Shown here piece by piece: positions 1 through 8,899 of a DNA stretch of 18,233 nucleotides (its first letter is position 1; every line of letters begins with the position of its first letter). The notes under the pieces were generated by a model. It had not been told where the DNA came from. It ran no database searches and saw only the letters and a list, made by a program, of their open reading frames with translations. This DNA comes from an uncultured Prevotellaceae bacterium. Lineage in GTDB: Bacteria; Bacteroidota; Bacteroidia; Bacteroidales; Bacteroidaceae. The stretch covers positions 1-18,233 of the forward strand of contig CAMOSA010000025.1 of the NCBI GenBank assembly GCA_946624335.1, given 5' to 3'. The translations under genes and the position numbers were made by a program.

Positions 1-1294
1 CCTTGCTCATCTCGCGGGCATCGCTGATCATCTTGGCGATGAGGTCGTCGGCATCGACGACGGTGCCTTCGCGCGACTTCATCTTACCGTTGGGCAGCTC
101 TACCATTCCGTAGGAGAAGTGTACGAGATCCTTGCCCCACTTGAAGCCGAGCTTGTCCAGCAGGATGGAGAGAACCTGGAAGTGGTAGTTCTGTTCGTTG
201 CCGACGACGTAGATCATCTTGTCGATGGGGAAGTCCTCGTAGCGCAGCTTGGCCGTGCCGATGTCCTGGGTCATGTAGACGCTGGTGCCGTCGGAGCGCA
301 GCAGCAGCTTCTCGTCGAGGCCCTCCTTCGTGAGGTCGGCCCACACGCTGCCGTCGGGGCGACGGTAGAAGAAGCCTTTCTCGAGGCCTTCCATCACCTT
401 CTCCTTACCTTCGAGGTAGGTCTGGCTCTCGTAGTAGATCTTGTCGAAGCCAACGCCCAGGGCGCGATATGTCTCGTCGAAGCCGGCGTAGACCCAGTCA
501 TTCATGCGCTTCCACAGGGCGCGCACCTCGGGGTCGTTCTGCTCCCAGCGCACCAGCATGGCGCGTGCCTCCTGCATCAGGGGGCTCTCCTTCTCGGCCC
601 GCTCCTTGGCGGCCTCTTCGTCCATGCCTTCGGCCATGTAGCGTTCCATCAGCTCCTTCAGCTCAGCGCGGTAGTGCTGGTCGAAAGCGACGTAGTACTT
701 GCCGATGAGATGGTCGCCCTTCATTCCCGTGCTCTCGGGCGTCTCGCCGTTGCCCCATTTCAGCCACGCGAGCATCGACTTGCAGATGTGGATGCCTCGG
801 TCGTTGACGATATTGGTCTTGACGACACGGAAGCCGTTGGCCTGCATGACCTGCGCCAGCGACCAGCCGAGCAGGTTGTTGCGCACATGGCCCAGGTGCA
901 GCGGCTTGTTGGTGTTGGGCGATGAGTATTCGATCATCACGAGAGGCGACGCCTCCGTGACAGGCTTCAGGCCATAGTGCTCCGACTGGCATACCTCAGC
1001 AAGCAGGCTGACCCAGCAGCTGTCGGCGATGACCATGTTCAGGAAGCCCTTGATGACGTTGAAGCGCGCCACGACCTCCGGCAGGTTGTCGACGAGGTAC
1101 TGGCCGATCTCCTGCGCCGTGTCCTCGGGTTTCTTGCGGCTCAACTTCAGGAAGGGGAAGACGACGAGCGTCAGATGCCCCTCGAACTCCTTCTTGGTGG
1201 TGCCCAACTGCACCATGTTCTCGGGCACCGACTGCCCGTATAACGATTGGATGGCGGCCTGGATGCCTGCCGTGAGTGTTGACTCGATTTGCAT
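1..1294 (-). CDS. argS: Arginyl-tRNA synthetase, partial (N-terminal 431 codons)
   Basis: Class I aminoacyl-tRNA synthetase that charges tRNA-Arg with arginine in the cytoplasm. Read on the minus strand from ATG at 1294-1292, the open frame runs without a stop to the left edge. It begins MQIESTLTAGIQAAIQSLYG, a typical ArgRS N-terminal additional (tRNA D-loop recognition) domain. The HIGH signature is HLGH at residues 133-136, within SSPNTNKPLHLGHVRNN. The KMSKS-type loop is KMKSREG at residues 404-410. The Rossmann catalytic core with its insertion lies between them (for example DGTSVYMTQDIGTAKLRYED). The C-terminal anticodon-binding (DALR) domain, roughly the last 165 residues, is outside the window. 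A possible -7 box lies 33 nt upstream of the start. HU lies upstream in the same direction but is separated by a terminator, so argS is probably transcribed on its own. Confidence 0.97.
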   Translation of the reverse strand, partial: MQIESTLTAGIQAAIQSLYGQSVPENMVQLGTTKKEFEGHLTLVVFPFLKLSRKKPEDTAQEIGQYLVDNLPEVVARFNVIKGFLNMVIADSCWVSLLAEVCQSEHYGLKPVTEASPLVMIEYSSPNTNKPLHLGHVRNNLLGWSLAQVMQANGFRVVKTNIVNDRGIHICKSMLAWLKWGNGETPESTGMKGDHLIGKYYVAFDQHYRAELKELMERYMAEGMDEEAAKERAEKESPLMQEARAMLVRWEQNDPEVRALWKRMNDWVYAGFDETYRALGVGFDKIYYESQTYLEGKEKVMEGLEKGFFYRRPDGSVWADLTKEGLDEKLLLRSDGTSVYMTQDIGTAKLRYEDFPIDKMIYVVGNEQNYHFQVLSILLDKLGFKWGKDLVHFSYGMVELPNGKMKSREGTVVDADDLIAKMISDAREMSK

Positions 1295-1326
1295 ACCTTA
1301 TTTATATATAATTTCAAATTTGGGTG

Positions 1327-1334
1327 CAAAGGTA
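1327..1334 (-). promoter_or_regulatory. Possible -7 element of the argS promoter
   Basis: On the minus strand this reads TACCTTTG, matching the Bacteroidota -7 consensus TAnnTTTG, 33 nt before the argS start and downstream of the HU terminator. I could not find a matching -33 TTTG at 19-21 nt spacing, so this is a half-site call. Confidence 0.45.
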
Positions 1335-1397
1335 GTCATTATTTACGACTTACGAGGGACGATTTACGATTTATTTGTACAAATTACGCTTTTGTGC

Positions 1398-1426
1398 ACA
1401 AAAAAGCCACCCTGCGGGGGTGGCTT
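1398..1426 (-). terminator. Rho-independent terminator of the HU gene
   Basis: A perfect 9-bp stem, AAGCCACCC (1404-1412) against GGGTGGCTT (1418-1426), has a 5-nt loop. On the minus strand it is followed by a T-run, so it terminates the HU transcript 30-60 nt past its stop and before argS. Confidence 0.88.
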
Positions 1427-1457
1427 CCTGATGAAAAGAGTGCAAAAAAATACATTC

Positions 1458-1730
1458 TTACTGGATTGCAGCGTCGAGCTCTGCGCCAGCCTTGAACTTA
1501 GCCTGCTTCTTGGCTGCAATCTTGATGACCTGCTTCGTCTGGGGGTTGATGCCCTGACGAGCATCGCGCTTGGCAACGGCGAATGTGCCGAATCCGATGA
1601 GAGCGACCTTGTCACCAGCCTTCAGGGCTTCGGTGATAGCTTCGATTGTTGCGTCGAGTGCCTTCTTGGCATCAACTTTCGTCAAGCCGGCTTTTGCGGC
1701 GATGGCGCTTGTCAAATCAGTCTTGTTCAT
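1458..1730 (-). CDS. hup: HU family DNA-binding protein
   Basis: A 90-residue histone-like nucleoid protein that binds and bends DNA as a dimer. The whole protein fits the HU/IHF family. It starts MNKTDLTSAIAAKAGLTKVD (helices 1-2), continues with the dimer-forming core around GDKVALIGFGTF at residues 39-50, then the positively charged RDARQGINPQT arm that inserts in the minor groove, and ends with the typical FKAGAELDAAI helix. Its length equals the usual 90 residues. It is a single-gene unit, with a promoter at 1807-1837 and a terminator at 1398-1426. The 5' leader is about 70 nt. HU rather than IHF is chosen because the protein is short and has no long extensions. Confidence 0.97.
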   Translation of the reverse strand: MNKTDLTSAIAAKAGLTKVDAKKALDATIEAITEALKAGDKVALIGFGTFAVAKRDARQGINPQTKQVIKIAAKKQAKFKAGAELDAAIQ

Positions 1731-1806
1731 AAGTTAATCTATTAAAGGGGTTAAAAAAAACGATTCTTTTAGTGCTTAAGAGGCTTTCATGGGCCAAATC
1801 TTGTGG

Positions 1807-1837
1807 CAAATGTAACGAAAGATTGCGGTTCCACCAA
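1807..1837 (-). promoter_or_regulatory. Bacteroidota-type promoter for HU
   Basis: On the minus strand TTGG (1837-1834), 19 nt, then TACATTTG (1814-1807) fits the Bacteroidota sigma-factor consensus TTTG/TTG-N19-21-TAnnTTTG. The HU start codon lies 76 nt downstream. Confidence 0.7.
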
Positions 1838-1909
1838 CTTTTTAGGCAAAAAAGAGCCCTTTTAGCTTATTTTTATGTGATTTTAGGCGTTTTTCCCCTT
1901 AAAAATGCC

Positions 1910-1917
1910 TACTTTTG
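1910..1917 (+). promoter_or_regulatory. -7 element of the rhomboid-nuclease operon promoter
   Basis: TACTTTTG matches TAnnTTTG, 30 nt before the rhomboid start codon. The -33 region is T-rich but has no clean TTTG. The interval to the HU promoter is a divergent control region of about 100 nt. Confidence 0.6.
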
Positions 1918-1947
1918 CGCCCTAAAACTTAACATAAGACTCATTTT

Positions 1948-2937
1948 ATGAATTTTAATACGCCACCCGTCACCAAGAACATCATCATCATCAACATACT
2001 GATGCTTCTTGCCAAGTACGTCGCCAACCGATATGGCATCGACTTCGACGACCTGCTGGGCCTGCATTTCTTTCTGGCCTCCGACTTCCGCCTCTATCAG
2101 TTCTTCACCTATATGTTCGTCCACGGCGGACTGGAGCATCTGTTCTTCAATATGTTTGCCGTGTGGATGTTCGGCCGCATCATGGAACAGGTGATGGGTT
2201 CGCAACGCTTTCTCTTCTACTACGTCGTCTGCGGTCTGGGCGCAGGTCTCGTGCAGGAGGGCGTGCAGTATGCCGAATACCTCTACAACGGCCTGGCAGC
2301 GTATGAGGCGGTGAACCTCGACGGCATCTCCATCCCCATGCAGGCCTACCTGAACCGCTGGACGACGGTGGGCGCCTCCGGCGCCGTCTACGGCATCCTG
2401 CTCAGCTTCGGCATGACCTTTCCCGAGGAGCGTATGTTCATCATTCCCATACCCGTACCCATCAAGGCCAAGTGGTTCGTCATGGGCTACGCCGTCATCG
2501 AGCTGCTCAGCGCCATGGCCAACCGCGGTGACAACGTAGCGCACATGGCCCACCTCGGCGGTATGCTCTTCGGCTTGGCGCTCATCATGTATTGGCGCAA
2601 GAAGGGAGGCGGCAGCAACCGTTTCTTCGGCGGAGGCGGCAACTATGGCGGTTTCGGCGGCTATGACAACTACTTCACGCGCTACGAAGACGTTACCGAG
2701 AAAGCCACACGGCCCTCACGCTGGCAACAGCTCAAGCAGTGGTGGGCAGCACGCACCAAGCCCAAGATGAAAGTGAACGCCGGCAGCACGAAACATGCCG
2801 ACGACATGGCTTGGCGACAGCAGAAGAAACAACGCGAGGAAGAGGTGGACCGCATCCTGGCCAAGGTGAAGGAAGGCGGCTACGACAGCCTCACGGCCGA
2901 GGAGAAGCGCAAACTGTTCGACGCCAGCAACTCATGA
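1948..2937 (+). CDS. Rhomboid family intramembrane serine protease
   Basis: A 329-residue polytopic membrane protease expected to cleave transmembrane substrates inside the lipid bilayer. The conserved first motif HGGLEHLFFN spans residues 59-68 (H59, H64, N68). The nucleophile is S144 in GASGAVYG and the catalytic histidine is H202 in HMAHLGG, so the Ser-His dyad is intact. After the last membrane segment (about residue 220) comes a Gly/Phe-rich linker (GGGSNRFFGGGG) and a soluble tail with DRILAKVKEGGYDSLTAEEK, a short C-terminal helical domain I associate with Bacteroidota rhomboids (DUF6576-like, from memory). The ATG at 1948 follows a -7 box at suitable distance. The stop overlaps the next gene's start (ATGA, 2934-2937), so the two are translationally coupled. 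The physiological substrate is unknown. Confidence 0.95.
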   Translation: MNFNTPPVTKNIIIINILMLLAKYVANRYGIDFDDLLGLHFFLASDFRLYQFFTYMFVHGGLEHLFFNMFAVWMFGRIMEQVMGSQRFLFYYVVCGLGAGLVQEGVQYAEYLYNGLAAYEAVNLDGISIPMQAYLNRWTTVGASGAVYGILLSFGMTFPEERMFIIPIPVPIKAKWFVMGYAVIELLSAMANRGDNVAHMAHLGGMLFGLALIMYWRKKGGGSNRFFGGGGNYGGFGGYDNYFTRYEDVTEKATRPSRWQQLKQWWAARTKPKMKVNAGSTKHADDMAWRQQKKQREEEVDRILAKVKEGGYDSLTAEEKRKLFDASNS

Positions 2938-3992
2938 AGAAGGTCAAGCTCTTTCTGGTGCAGCTGTTCGTGGCAGCTAACATCGCGGCCATACTCCTCT
3001 TGTGGGCCAGCTGCGCCGTCACCTATCTGCCGCCCGACTGGCATCCGCGGCTCGGCCTGTTGGCGCTGGCTTTCCCCCTGTTCCTCCTGGCCGACCTCCT
3101 CTTCGTGCTCTTCTGGCTGATCTTCAAAGCCAAGCGCGTGTGGATCCCCATCGTCGGCATCCTGGGCTGCGGCAGCTTCGTGCGCGACTATGTCCCTGTC
3201 AACTGGCCAACGCCCGCCGTCGACTCGACGCTGACCGTCGTCTCCTACAACACACGAGGCTATGGCGGCAAGGACGCGGCCCTCGACGATGGCTCCAACG
3301 CCGTCGTCAACTACCTCATCGCCACCAACGCCGACATCCTCTGCCTGCAGGAGACGTCACCGCGTTCGACCATCAAGGAACAATTTGAACAGGCGGGCTA
3401 TGAATACAGGAACATCAAGGAGTTCACCCTCTGCTCGCGGCTGCCGATCCTCGAGGCCGACACGCTCGCGCTGCCCGGCAGCTCGGGGCACTGCATGAAA
3501 GCCCTGCTGCTCGAAGGTGCCGACACCATCCTCGTCATCAACCAGCACCTCGAGAGCAACCAACTGTCGCCCGACGTCCGGAACGCCTACATCGAAGCCA
3601 TCGAGAAGCACCATAGCGACTCCATGCGCAAGGGCCTGCAGCCCGTTGCCGACCTCCTGACCGTCGCACTGCCCAAGCGTGGGCTGCAAGTCGACAGCGT
3701 ACAGCGGCTCATCGACAGCTGGCTGCCGCGACCCATCATCCTCTGCGGTGACTTCAACGACACACCGGTCTCCTACACGCACCGCGTCCTGACGAAGAAC
3801 CTGCGCAGCGCCTACCGTGAGAGCGGCAACGGAGTAGGCTTCACCTATCACGATAAAGGATTCCCCGTTCGCATCGACCATATCCTGTTTTCGCCCGATC
3901 GGTGGAGAAGTTTCCAGACATCAGTGTGCGACACCATAACCTACTCCGATCACCTACCTATTTGCACACATTTGGCCAGAAAAACACCTTAA
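2934..3992 (+). CDS. Membrane-anchored endonuclease/exonuclease/phosphatase family protein
   Basis: A 352-residue protein. Residues 1-85 contain about three hydrophobic helices (roughly 7-29, 39-64, 69-83) and the rest is an EEP (DNase I-like) metal-dependent phosphoesterase fold. Key motifs are N106 in SYNTRG, metal ligand E140 in CLQET, H205 in NQHLES, GDFND with D273 and N275, RIDHILF, and SDH at 338-340, so the active site looks complete. Such proteins hydrolyse phosphodiesters of nucleic acids, inositides or other phosphorylated substrates; the substrate cannot be told from sequence. The start at 2934 is preferred over an in-frame start at 2739 because it begins with a normal MKKVKLF membrane anchor and gives the ATGA overlap with the rhomboid gene. 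No clear terminator follows. Confidence 0.92.
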   Translation: MKKVKLFLVQLFVAANIAAILLLWASCAVTYLPPDWHPRLGLLALAFPLFLLADLLFVLFWLIFKAKRVWIPIVGILGCGSFVRDYVPVNWPTPAVDSTLTVVSYNTRGYGGKDAALDDGSNAVVNYLIATNADILCLQETSPRSTIKEQFEQAGYEYRNIKEFTLCSRLPILEADTLALPGSSGHCMKALLLEGADTILVINQHLESNQLSPDVRNAYIEAIEKHHSDSMRKGLQPVADLLTVALPKRGLQVDSVQRLIDSWLPRPIILCGDFNDTPVSYTHRVLTKNLRSAYRESGNGVGFTYHDKGFPVRIDHILFSPDRWRSFQTSVCDTITYSDHLPICTHLARKTP

Positions 3993-4070
3993 ATATGCAA
4001 TAAACCATCAAAAATCCATCAAAAAACCAAATATTTGCCCCTTAATCGTCATTCTTCCACAAAAAAAGCG

Positions 4071-4078
4071 TATATTTG
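4071..4078 (+). promoter_or_regulatory. -7 element of the secDF promoter
   Basis: TATATTTG fits TAnnTTTG exactly, 68 nt before the secDF start. No -33 TTTG is seen at the usual spacing. The region upstream (3993-4070) is AT-rich with a repeated CATCAAAAA motif and no gene. Confidence 0.6.
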
Positions 4079-4146
4079 CGCGCTATTTTGCGAAGAATAG
4101 CCTGAGATAAGCAAAAACAATAAACTCAAATAATCATTTAAACAAA

Positions 4147-7100
4147 ATGCAAAACAAAGGAATTGTAAAAACTTTTGCCGTCCTCTTGGCACTGGTTTGC
4201 ATCTTCTACCTGAGCTTCTCGTTCGTCACGAACTACCACGAGAACAAGGCAGCCAAGATTGCCGCCGTTGAGGGCGAAGTCGCCGGGCAGCACTACCTCG
4301 ACTCGCTGCTCAACGAACCAGTGTATTTCGGTGTGTGGACCCTCAAGGAGTGCCGCGAGATGGGTATCGGCTTAGGCCTCGACCTGAAAGGCGGCATGAA
4401 CGTCATCCTCGAAGTTTCCGTGCCCGATGTCGTCAAGGCACTGGCCGACCACAAGGAAGACGCCAACTTCAACCAGGCCGTGGAGCAAGCTGCCAAGGAA
4501 GCCAAGCAAGGCCAGGGCGATTTCATCACGTTGTTCATCAAGGACTACAAGGCCATTGCGCCCAACAGCAACCTGGCTGAGCTCTTCGCCACACAGCAGC
4601 TGCGCGGCAAGGTCAACACCAAGAGCACCGACCGCGAAGTGGAGCGTGTCCTGCGCGAAGAAGTGAAGGCCGCCATCGACAACTCGTTCAACGTCATCCG
4701 CACACGTATCGACCGCTTCGGCGTCGTACAGCCCAACATACAGGCTCTCGAAGGACAGGAAGGACGCATCATGGTCGAGCTGCCGGGCATCAAGGAGCCC
4801 GACCGCGTACGTAAGCTCCTCCAGGGATCGGCCAACCTCGAGTTCTGGGAGACCTATACGACCACGGAAGCCGTGCCCTACCTCATCTCGCTCGACAGCA
4901 AGCTCGCTGCTGACGGCGTCGAGGGCGGCGAGGTCGATTCCCTCCAGCAGGCCATCGAGGAAGTCAAGCAGGCCATCAACGTCGACCTGCCCGAAGGCTA
5001 CAAGGCAGATGTCGCAGCCACCATCGTCAACGCCGGCGACTCAGCCGTCAGCGACGAAGAGCTGGCCAACATCGCCAAGAAAGCCGAGGGAAGCGACGCA
5101 CAGGCCGAAGCCCAGTCGGCAGAAGAGATAGAGAAGGCCATCAAGGCACACCCCGTGCTGGCTCGCCTGCAAGTCCTCAACCAGGACAACGGCGCCTGCG
5201 TCGGCTATGCCAGCAAGCGCGACATGGAAGCCCTCAACGCCCTCTTTGAGTCGCCCGAGGCCAAGGCCGTGCTGCCTTCCGACCTCAAGCTCCTCTGGGG
5301 CGTCAAGGGCATCGACAAGAACGAAGAAGTCTTCGAGCTCTATGCCATCAAGGTCACCGAGCGCAATGGACGCGCACCGCTCGAAGGCGATGTCGTCACC
5401 GACGCTAAGGACGAATACGACAACAACGGACGCCCCTGCGTCAGCATGCAGATGAACGTCGAGGGCGCACGTCGCTGGGCCGCACTGACCAAGGCCAACG
5501 TACACCGCCCCATCGCCATCGTACTCGACAACTACGTCTACAGCGCACCTAACGTGCAGAACGAGATCACCGGCGGCAACAGCCAGATCACCGGACACTT
5601 CACCCCCGAGGACACACGCGACCTGGCCAACGTGCTGAAGTCCGGTAAGATGCCCGCGCCCGCCAACATCGTCAGCGATGAGATCGTAGGTCCTACCCTC
5701 GGTCAGGAGTCCATCCGCCAGGGTATGTGGAGTATGCTCCTCGCCTTCATCGCCCTGATGCTCTACATGGTAGCCATGTACGGCTTCCGCCCCGGCATGG
5801 TCGCCAACTGCGCCCTGCTGCTCAACCTCTTCTTCACCCTCGGCATCCTCACCAGCTTCCAGGCCGCACTGACCATGAGCGGTATCGCCGGTATGGTGCT
5901 GACGCTCGGTATGGCCGTTGACGCCAACGTGCTCATCTTCGAGCGCACCAAGGAGGAGATGCGCAGCGGCAAGGCCGTGCGCCAGGCCCTCAGCGCCGGC
6001 TACAGCAATGCCTTCAGCGCCATCATCGACTCCAACGTCACGAGCATCCTCACGGGTATCATCCTCTACTACTTCGGCACAGGACCCATCCGCGGCTTCG
6101 CCACGACCTACATCATCGGTATCGTCATCTCGTTCTTCACCGCTGTATATCTCACGCGCGTAGTCTTCGACGGCCGCATGGCCAAGGACAAGTGGCTCGA
6201 CCTGACCTTCACGACGAAGCTCAGCGAGAAGTTCCTCTCCAACACCAACTTCAACTTCATGGGCTCCTACAAGCGCTCCTTCGCCATCTTCGGCGCCATC
6301 GCCGTCATCTCCATCGGCTCATGGATCGCCCGCGGCTTCTCGCAGAGCATCGACTTCACCGGCGGCCGCAACTTCGTCGTCCTCTTCGAGAACGAAGTGC
6401 AGCCCGAGACCGTGCGCGGCCTCCTCGCCGACGCCTTCCCCGAGAGCAACACCAGCGCCATCGCACTCGGCACCGAGGGCAAGACCATCCGCATCTCCAC
6501 CAACTACCGCATCGATGAAGACGGTGCTGAAGTAGACAGCGAGATCGAGGCCAAGCTCTTCGACGTCCTCAAGAAAGGCGGCCTCCTCAGCGCCGACCTC
6601 GACGAGCAGACCTTCATCAACCGCGACGAGCGCGCCGGAGGCTCCATCATCAGCTCGCAGAAGGTAGGACCCTCCATCGCCGCCGACATCACCCGCGGCG
6701 CCATCATCTCCGTCATCCTGGCCATGATCGTCATCTTCGTCTACATCCTCGTTCGCTTCCGCAACGTCGCCTTCTCCGTAGGTGCTATCACGGCTCTGGC
6801 TGTCGATACCATCTTCATCCTCGGTATGTTCTCCCTCTGCTGGGGTTGGATGCCCTTCTCGCTCGAGATCGACCAGACGTTCATCGGCGCTCTGCTGACC
6901 TGTATCGGTTACTCCATCAACGATAAGGTGGTTGTCTTCGACCGTATCCGTGAGAACCTCGGCCTCTATCCCAAGCGCGACAAGCAGCTGCTCTTCAACC
7001 AGTCGCTGAACGCTACCCTGACGCGTACCATCAACACGTCCGTCTCCACGTTCATCGTCCTGCTGTTCATCTTCGTCTTCGGCGGTGCCAGCATCAAGAG

Positions 7101-7218
7101 CTTCGCCTTCGCCATGATCCTCGGCGTCATCATCGGCACGCTGACATCCATGTTCATCGCAGCCCCCACCGCCTACCTCATCATGGGACGTAAGATCAAG
7201 GAAGAGGGCGAAGCGTAA
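4147..7218 (+). CDS. secDF: Fused SecD-SecF protein translocase subunit
   Basis: A 1,023-residue inner-membrane protein that uses the proton gradient to pull secreted proteins through SecYEG on the periplasmic side. The SecD half has a first membrane helix (about residues 8-28), the D1-type motif LGLDLKGG ending at residue 83, a large periplasmic domain to about residue 520, then five membrane helices including AVDANVLIFER with D592, a position implicated in proton transport. The SecF half begins near residue 690, has SIDFTGGRNFVV (D736) and IGYSINDKVVVFDRIREN (D926), and ends with five or six membrane helices. SecD and SecF are separate genes in E. coli, and the fused form is usual in Bacteroidota, so the length is normal. 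It appears monocistronic, between its own promoter and a strong terminator. Confidence 0.98.
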   Translation: MQNKGIVKTFAVLLALVCIFYLSFSFVTNYHENKAAKIAAVEGEVAGQHYLDSLLNEPVYFGVWTLKECREMGIGLGLDLKGGMNVILEVSVPDVVKALADHKEDANFNQAVEQAAKEAKQGQGDFITLFIKDYKAIAPNSNLAELFATQQLRGKVNTKSTDREVERVLREEVKAAIDNSFNVIRTRIDRFGVVQPNIQALEGQEGRIMVELPGIKEPDRVRKLLQGSANLEFWETYTTTEAVPYLISLDSKLAADGVEGGEVDSLQQAIEEVKQAINVDLPEGYKADVAATIVNAGDSAVSDEELANIAKKAEGSDAQAEAQSAEEIEKAIKAHPVLARLQVLNQDNGACVGYASKRDMEALNALFESPEAKAVLPSDLKLLWGVKGIDKNEEVFELYAIKVTERNGRAPLEGDVVTDAKDEYDNNGRPCVSMQMNVEGARRWAALTKANVHRPIAIVLDNYVYSAPNVQNEITGGNSQITGHFTPEDTRDLANVLKSGKMPAPANIVSDEIVGPTLGQESIRQGMWSMLLAFIALMLYMVAMYGFRPGMVANCALLLNLFFTLGILTSFQAALTMSGIAGMVLTLGMAVDANVLIFERTKEEMRSGKAVRQALSAGYSNAFSAIIDSNVTSILTGIILYYFGTGPIRGFATTYIIGIVISFFTAVYLTRVVFDGRMAKDKWLDLTFTTKLSEKFLSNTNFNFMGSYKRSFAIFGAIAVISIGSWIARGFSQSIDFTGGRNFVVLFENEVQPETVRGLLADAFPESNTSAIALGTEGKTIRISTNYRIDEDGAEVDSEIEAKLFDVLKKGGLLSADLDEQTFINRDERAGGSIISSQKVGPSIAADITRGAIISVILAMIVIFVYILVRFRNVAFSVGAITALAVDTIFILGMFSLCWGWMPFSLEIDQTFIGALLTCIGYSINDKVVVFDRIRENLGLYPKRDKQLLFNQSLNATLTRTINTSVSTFIVLLFIFVFGGASIKSFAFAMILGVIIGTLTSMFIAAPTAYLIMGRKIKEEGEA

Positions 7219-7255
7219 AGCGCACCGACCCTACACCTTATATATATATATACAG

Positions 7256-7306
7256 AGAGAGAGGGCGTGGCCAATGAGTGCCACGCCCTCTCTCTTCGCT
7301 TATTTT
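7256..7306 (+). terminator. Rho-independent terminator of secDF
   Basis: A perfect 16-bp inverted repeat, AGAGAGAGGGCGTGGC (7256-7271) against 7280-7295, has an 8-nt loop and is followed by a T-rich stretch. It lies 38 nt past the secDF stop. An alternating TA tract (about 7239-7252) immediately precedes the stem. Confidence 0.92.
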
Positions 7307-7420
7307 CCACCCCCTTTGTGATGCCCGAAAGGTTAGGACGTTGATGATGAGCCCCTTCTGAAAACGTCGTGGCCCAATATTTTCCATGGGGTAAGCGATA
7401 CAAGCTACGGAAAAACACCG

Positions 7421-7428
7421 TAACTTTG
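7421..7428 (+). promoter_or_regulatory. -7 element for the TPR/surface-protein/GH95 operon
   Basis: TAACTTTG fits TAnnTTTG and lies 22 nt before the start codon at 7451, implying a very short leader. No convincing -33 element is visible. It is the only candidate promoter I see for the four genes from 7451 to 16090, though internal promoters cannot be excluded. Confidence 0.55.
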
Positions 7429-7450
7429 CCGCAGATTTCAACCATCAGAC

Positions 7451-8899
7451 ATGAAAACAGCTCTGAAGATCCTATTGCTCACCCCTGTGTGGCTGACGAT
7501 GGCGTGCCGCTCCGACCGCGCCGCTGCCCCTTCGCGTGATGCCCGCAGCTGCTACGAGCAGGCCCTTGAGGCCTTCGATCAGGACAGCGTGCGCATGGGC
7601 GAGCAATTGCTCAACGAGGCTGTCAGCCGTGCGCAACGCGAGAAGGACAACCACACCCTCTATCTCGCCCAGCTGCGCCTGGCCGAATCCCTCGCGTGGG
7701 GCAACAGCGCCGAGGCGCTCGCCATGGCCAAGCAAGCCTTGGAGAGCTATCAGCAGAAGCCCGACAGCCCGCGCAACCTCATCATCATATTAGATTATAT
7801 AGGTACGTACGCGAGCCAGGTCGCTTTCAACGGCGATGAGAACTACGACGAAGCCCTCGACTATGCGCGCCGTGCCTACGACCTCGCCGTAGCCTCGCAG
7901 GACACCCTCGGCACGGAACTTGTGAGCCAGACCCTCACGAGTCTCGCCAACATCCATTGGGCCATGGACGCGTACGGCGAGGCACTGCGCTATGCCCGCG
8001 AGGCCGCCGCTTGTGCCCCCGATCACCTCAAGCTCGGCGCACAGCAGGTGCTGGCGCGTTGCCTCGTCAGTTGCGACTCGCTCACCGAGGCCGAAGCGGT
8101 CTATCGTGGCATGCAGCCCGGCGACGACCTGCAGGCGGCATACATCGTGCAGAGCAACCTTGCCAAACTTGCCCTGCGGCGCAGCGATACCGAGAGCGCC
8201 GAGGAGGCTATCGACGAAGCCTTCGGTCATGCCGAAGACCTCTACTTCAAAGCCCTGCAACAGAAGGACGACTACTACCAGAACGCCCTTGTGCAGGAAC
8301 GCGAGAACGAGCGTCTGCGCTACAAGACCGTCCTCCATCGCCGTATGCTATGGGGCGGCATCGCGCTGCTTCTCATCCTGTTGGTGGCTACGCTGTTGGT
8401 CATCCGTGCCGAGAAAGCCAAACGAAAGCATCAGATGCGCCTGCGTCAGCAGGAACGCCTCATCCACCAGCAGCAGCTCATCCGCCACGAGAACGAACTA
8501 CGGATGCGCGACGGTACCATAGCCTTCCTGCAGGACTTCATCCTTCAGCGCACTGAGGTCATACAGAAGGTCGGCAAGGCGGACAAACGGCATATCGCCA
8601 TCAGCCCACACGAATGGGAGGAGATGGAACGAACGCTCGACGCCATCGATGGCAACCGCATCGCGTACCTGCGACAGCACTATCCCGAGCTCAAGGAGGA
8701 GGACATACAGCTCTGCATCCTCATACGGTTGCACCTCACCAACCGAGCCATCGGCAACATTTACGGGCTCACCATCTCTGCCGTGCAGCACCGCAAGCAG
8801 AAGCTCAAGAAGGAAGTCTTCGGCGAGGACGACCCCGACACGCCCTTAGAACTCGTCATCGAGAGAATACAAAATGAATCATTAACCAATAACCAATAA
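7451..8899 (+). CDS. TPR-type transmembrane protein with C-terminal helix-turn-helix (putative one-component regulator)
   Basis: 482 residues. The N-terminus is a hydrophobic export signal ending LTMAC, a weak lipobox with C19. Residues 30-270 are alpha-helical with TPR-like repeats (for example NYDEALDYARRAYDLAVAS and AYGEALRYAREAAACAPD). A charged coiled region precedes one membrane span at about 299-320, followed by a basic stretch (RAEKAKRKHQMRLRQQ) that by the positive-inside rule is cytoplasmic. A second coiled region follows, then a helix-turn-helix around residues 425-452 (LTNRAIGNIYGLTISAVQHR), resembling LuxR-type and sigma-4-type helices. Inferred topology: periplasmic TPR sensor, single span, cytoplasmic DNA-binding tail. 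The next gene starts 6 nt after the stop, so a local regulatory role is plausible but untested. The family is recognisable in Bacteroidota; ligand and target are unknown. Confidence 0.8.
   Translation: MKTALKILLLTPVWLTMACRSDRAAAPSRDARSCYEQALEAFDQDSVRMGEQLLNEAVSRAQREKDNHTLYLAQLRLAESLAWGNSAEALAMAKQALESYQQKPDSPRNLIIILDYIGTYASQVAFNGDENYDEALDYARRAYDLAVASQDTLGTELVSQTLTSLANIHWAMDAYGEALRYAREAAACAPDHLKLGAQQVLARCLVSCDSLTEAEAVYRGMQPGDDLQAAYIVQSNLAKLALRRSDTESAEEAIDEAFGHAEDLYFKALQQKDDYYQNALVQERENERLRYKTVLHRRMLWGGIALLLILLVATLLVIRAEKAKRKHQMRLRQQERLIHQQQLIRHENELRMRDGTIAFLQDFILQRTEVIQKVGKADKRHIAISPHEWEEMERTLDAIDGNRIAYLRQHYPELKEEDIQLCILIRLHLTNRAIGNIYGLTISAVQHRKQKLKKEVFGEDDPDTPLELVIERIQNESLTNNQ

Noticed and set aside
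119..925. Long plus-strand open frame opposite argS
   Set aside because: The antisense strand of GC-rich argS gives long open frames. The minus-strand frame has complete ArgRS motifs, so this is a shadow.
2739..2933. Upstream in-frame start for the EEP-fold protein
   Set aside because: It would add 65 residues of basic low-complexity sequence read out of frame inside the rhomboid gene. The ATGA start at 2934 begins a normal membrane anchor.
7472..7510. TPR-HTH protein as a confident lipoprotein
   Set aside because: The sequence before C19 is T-M-A, not the usual L-[ASTVI]-[GAS]. It is kept only as a weak possibility, because a membrane span exists further on.
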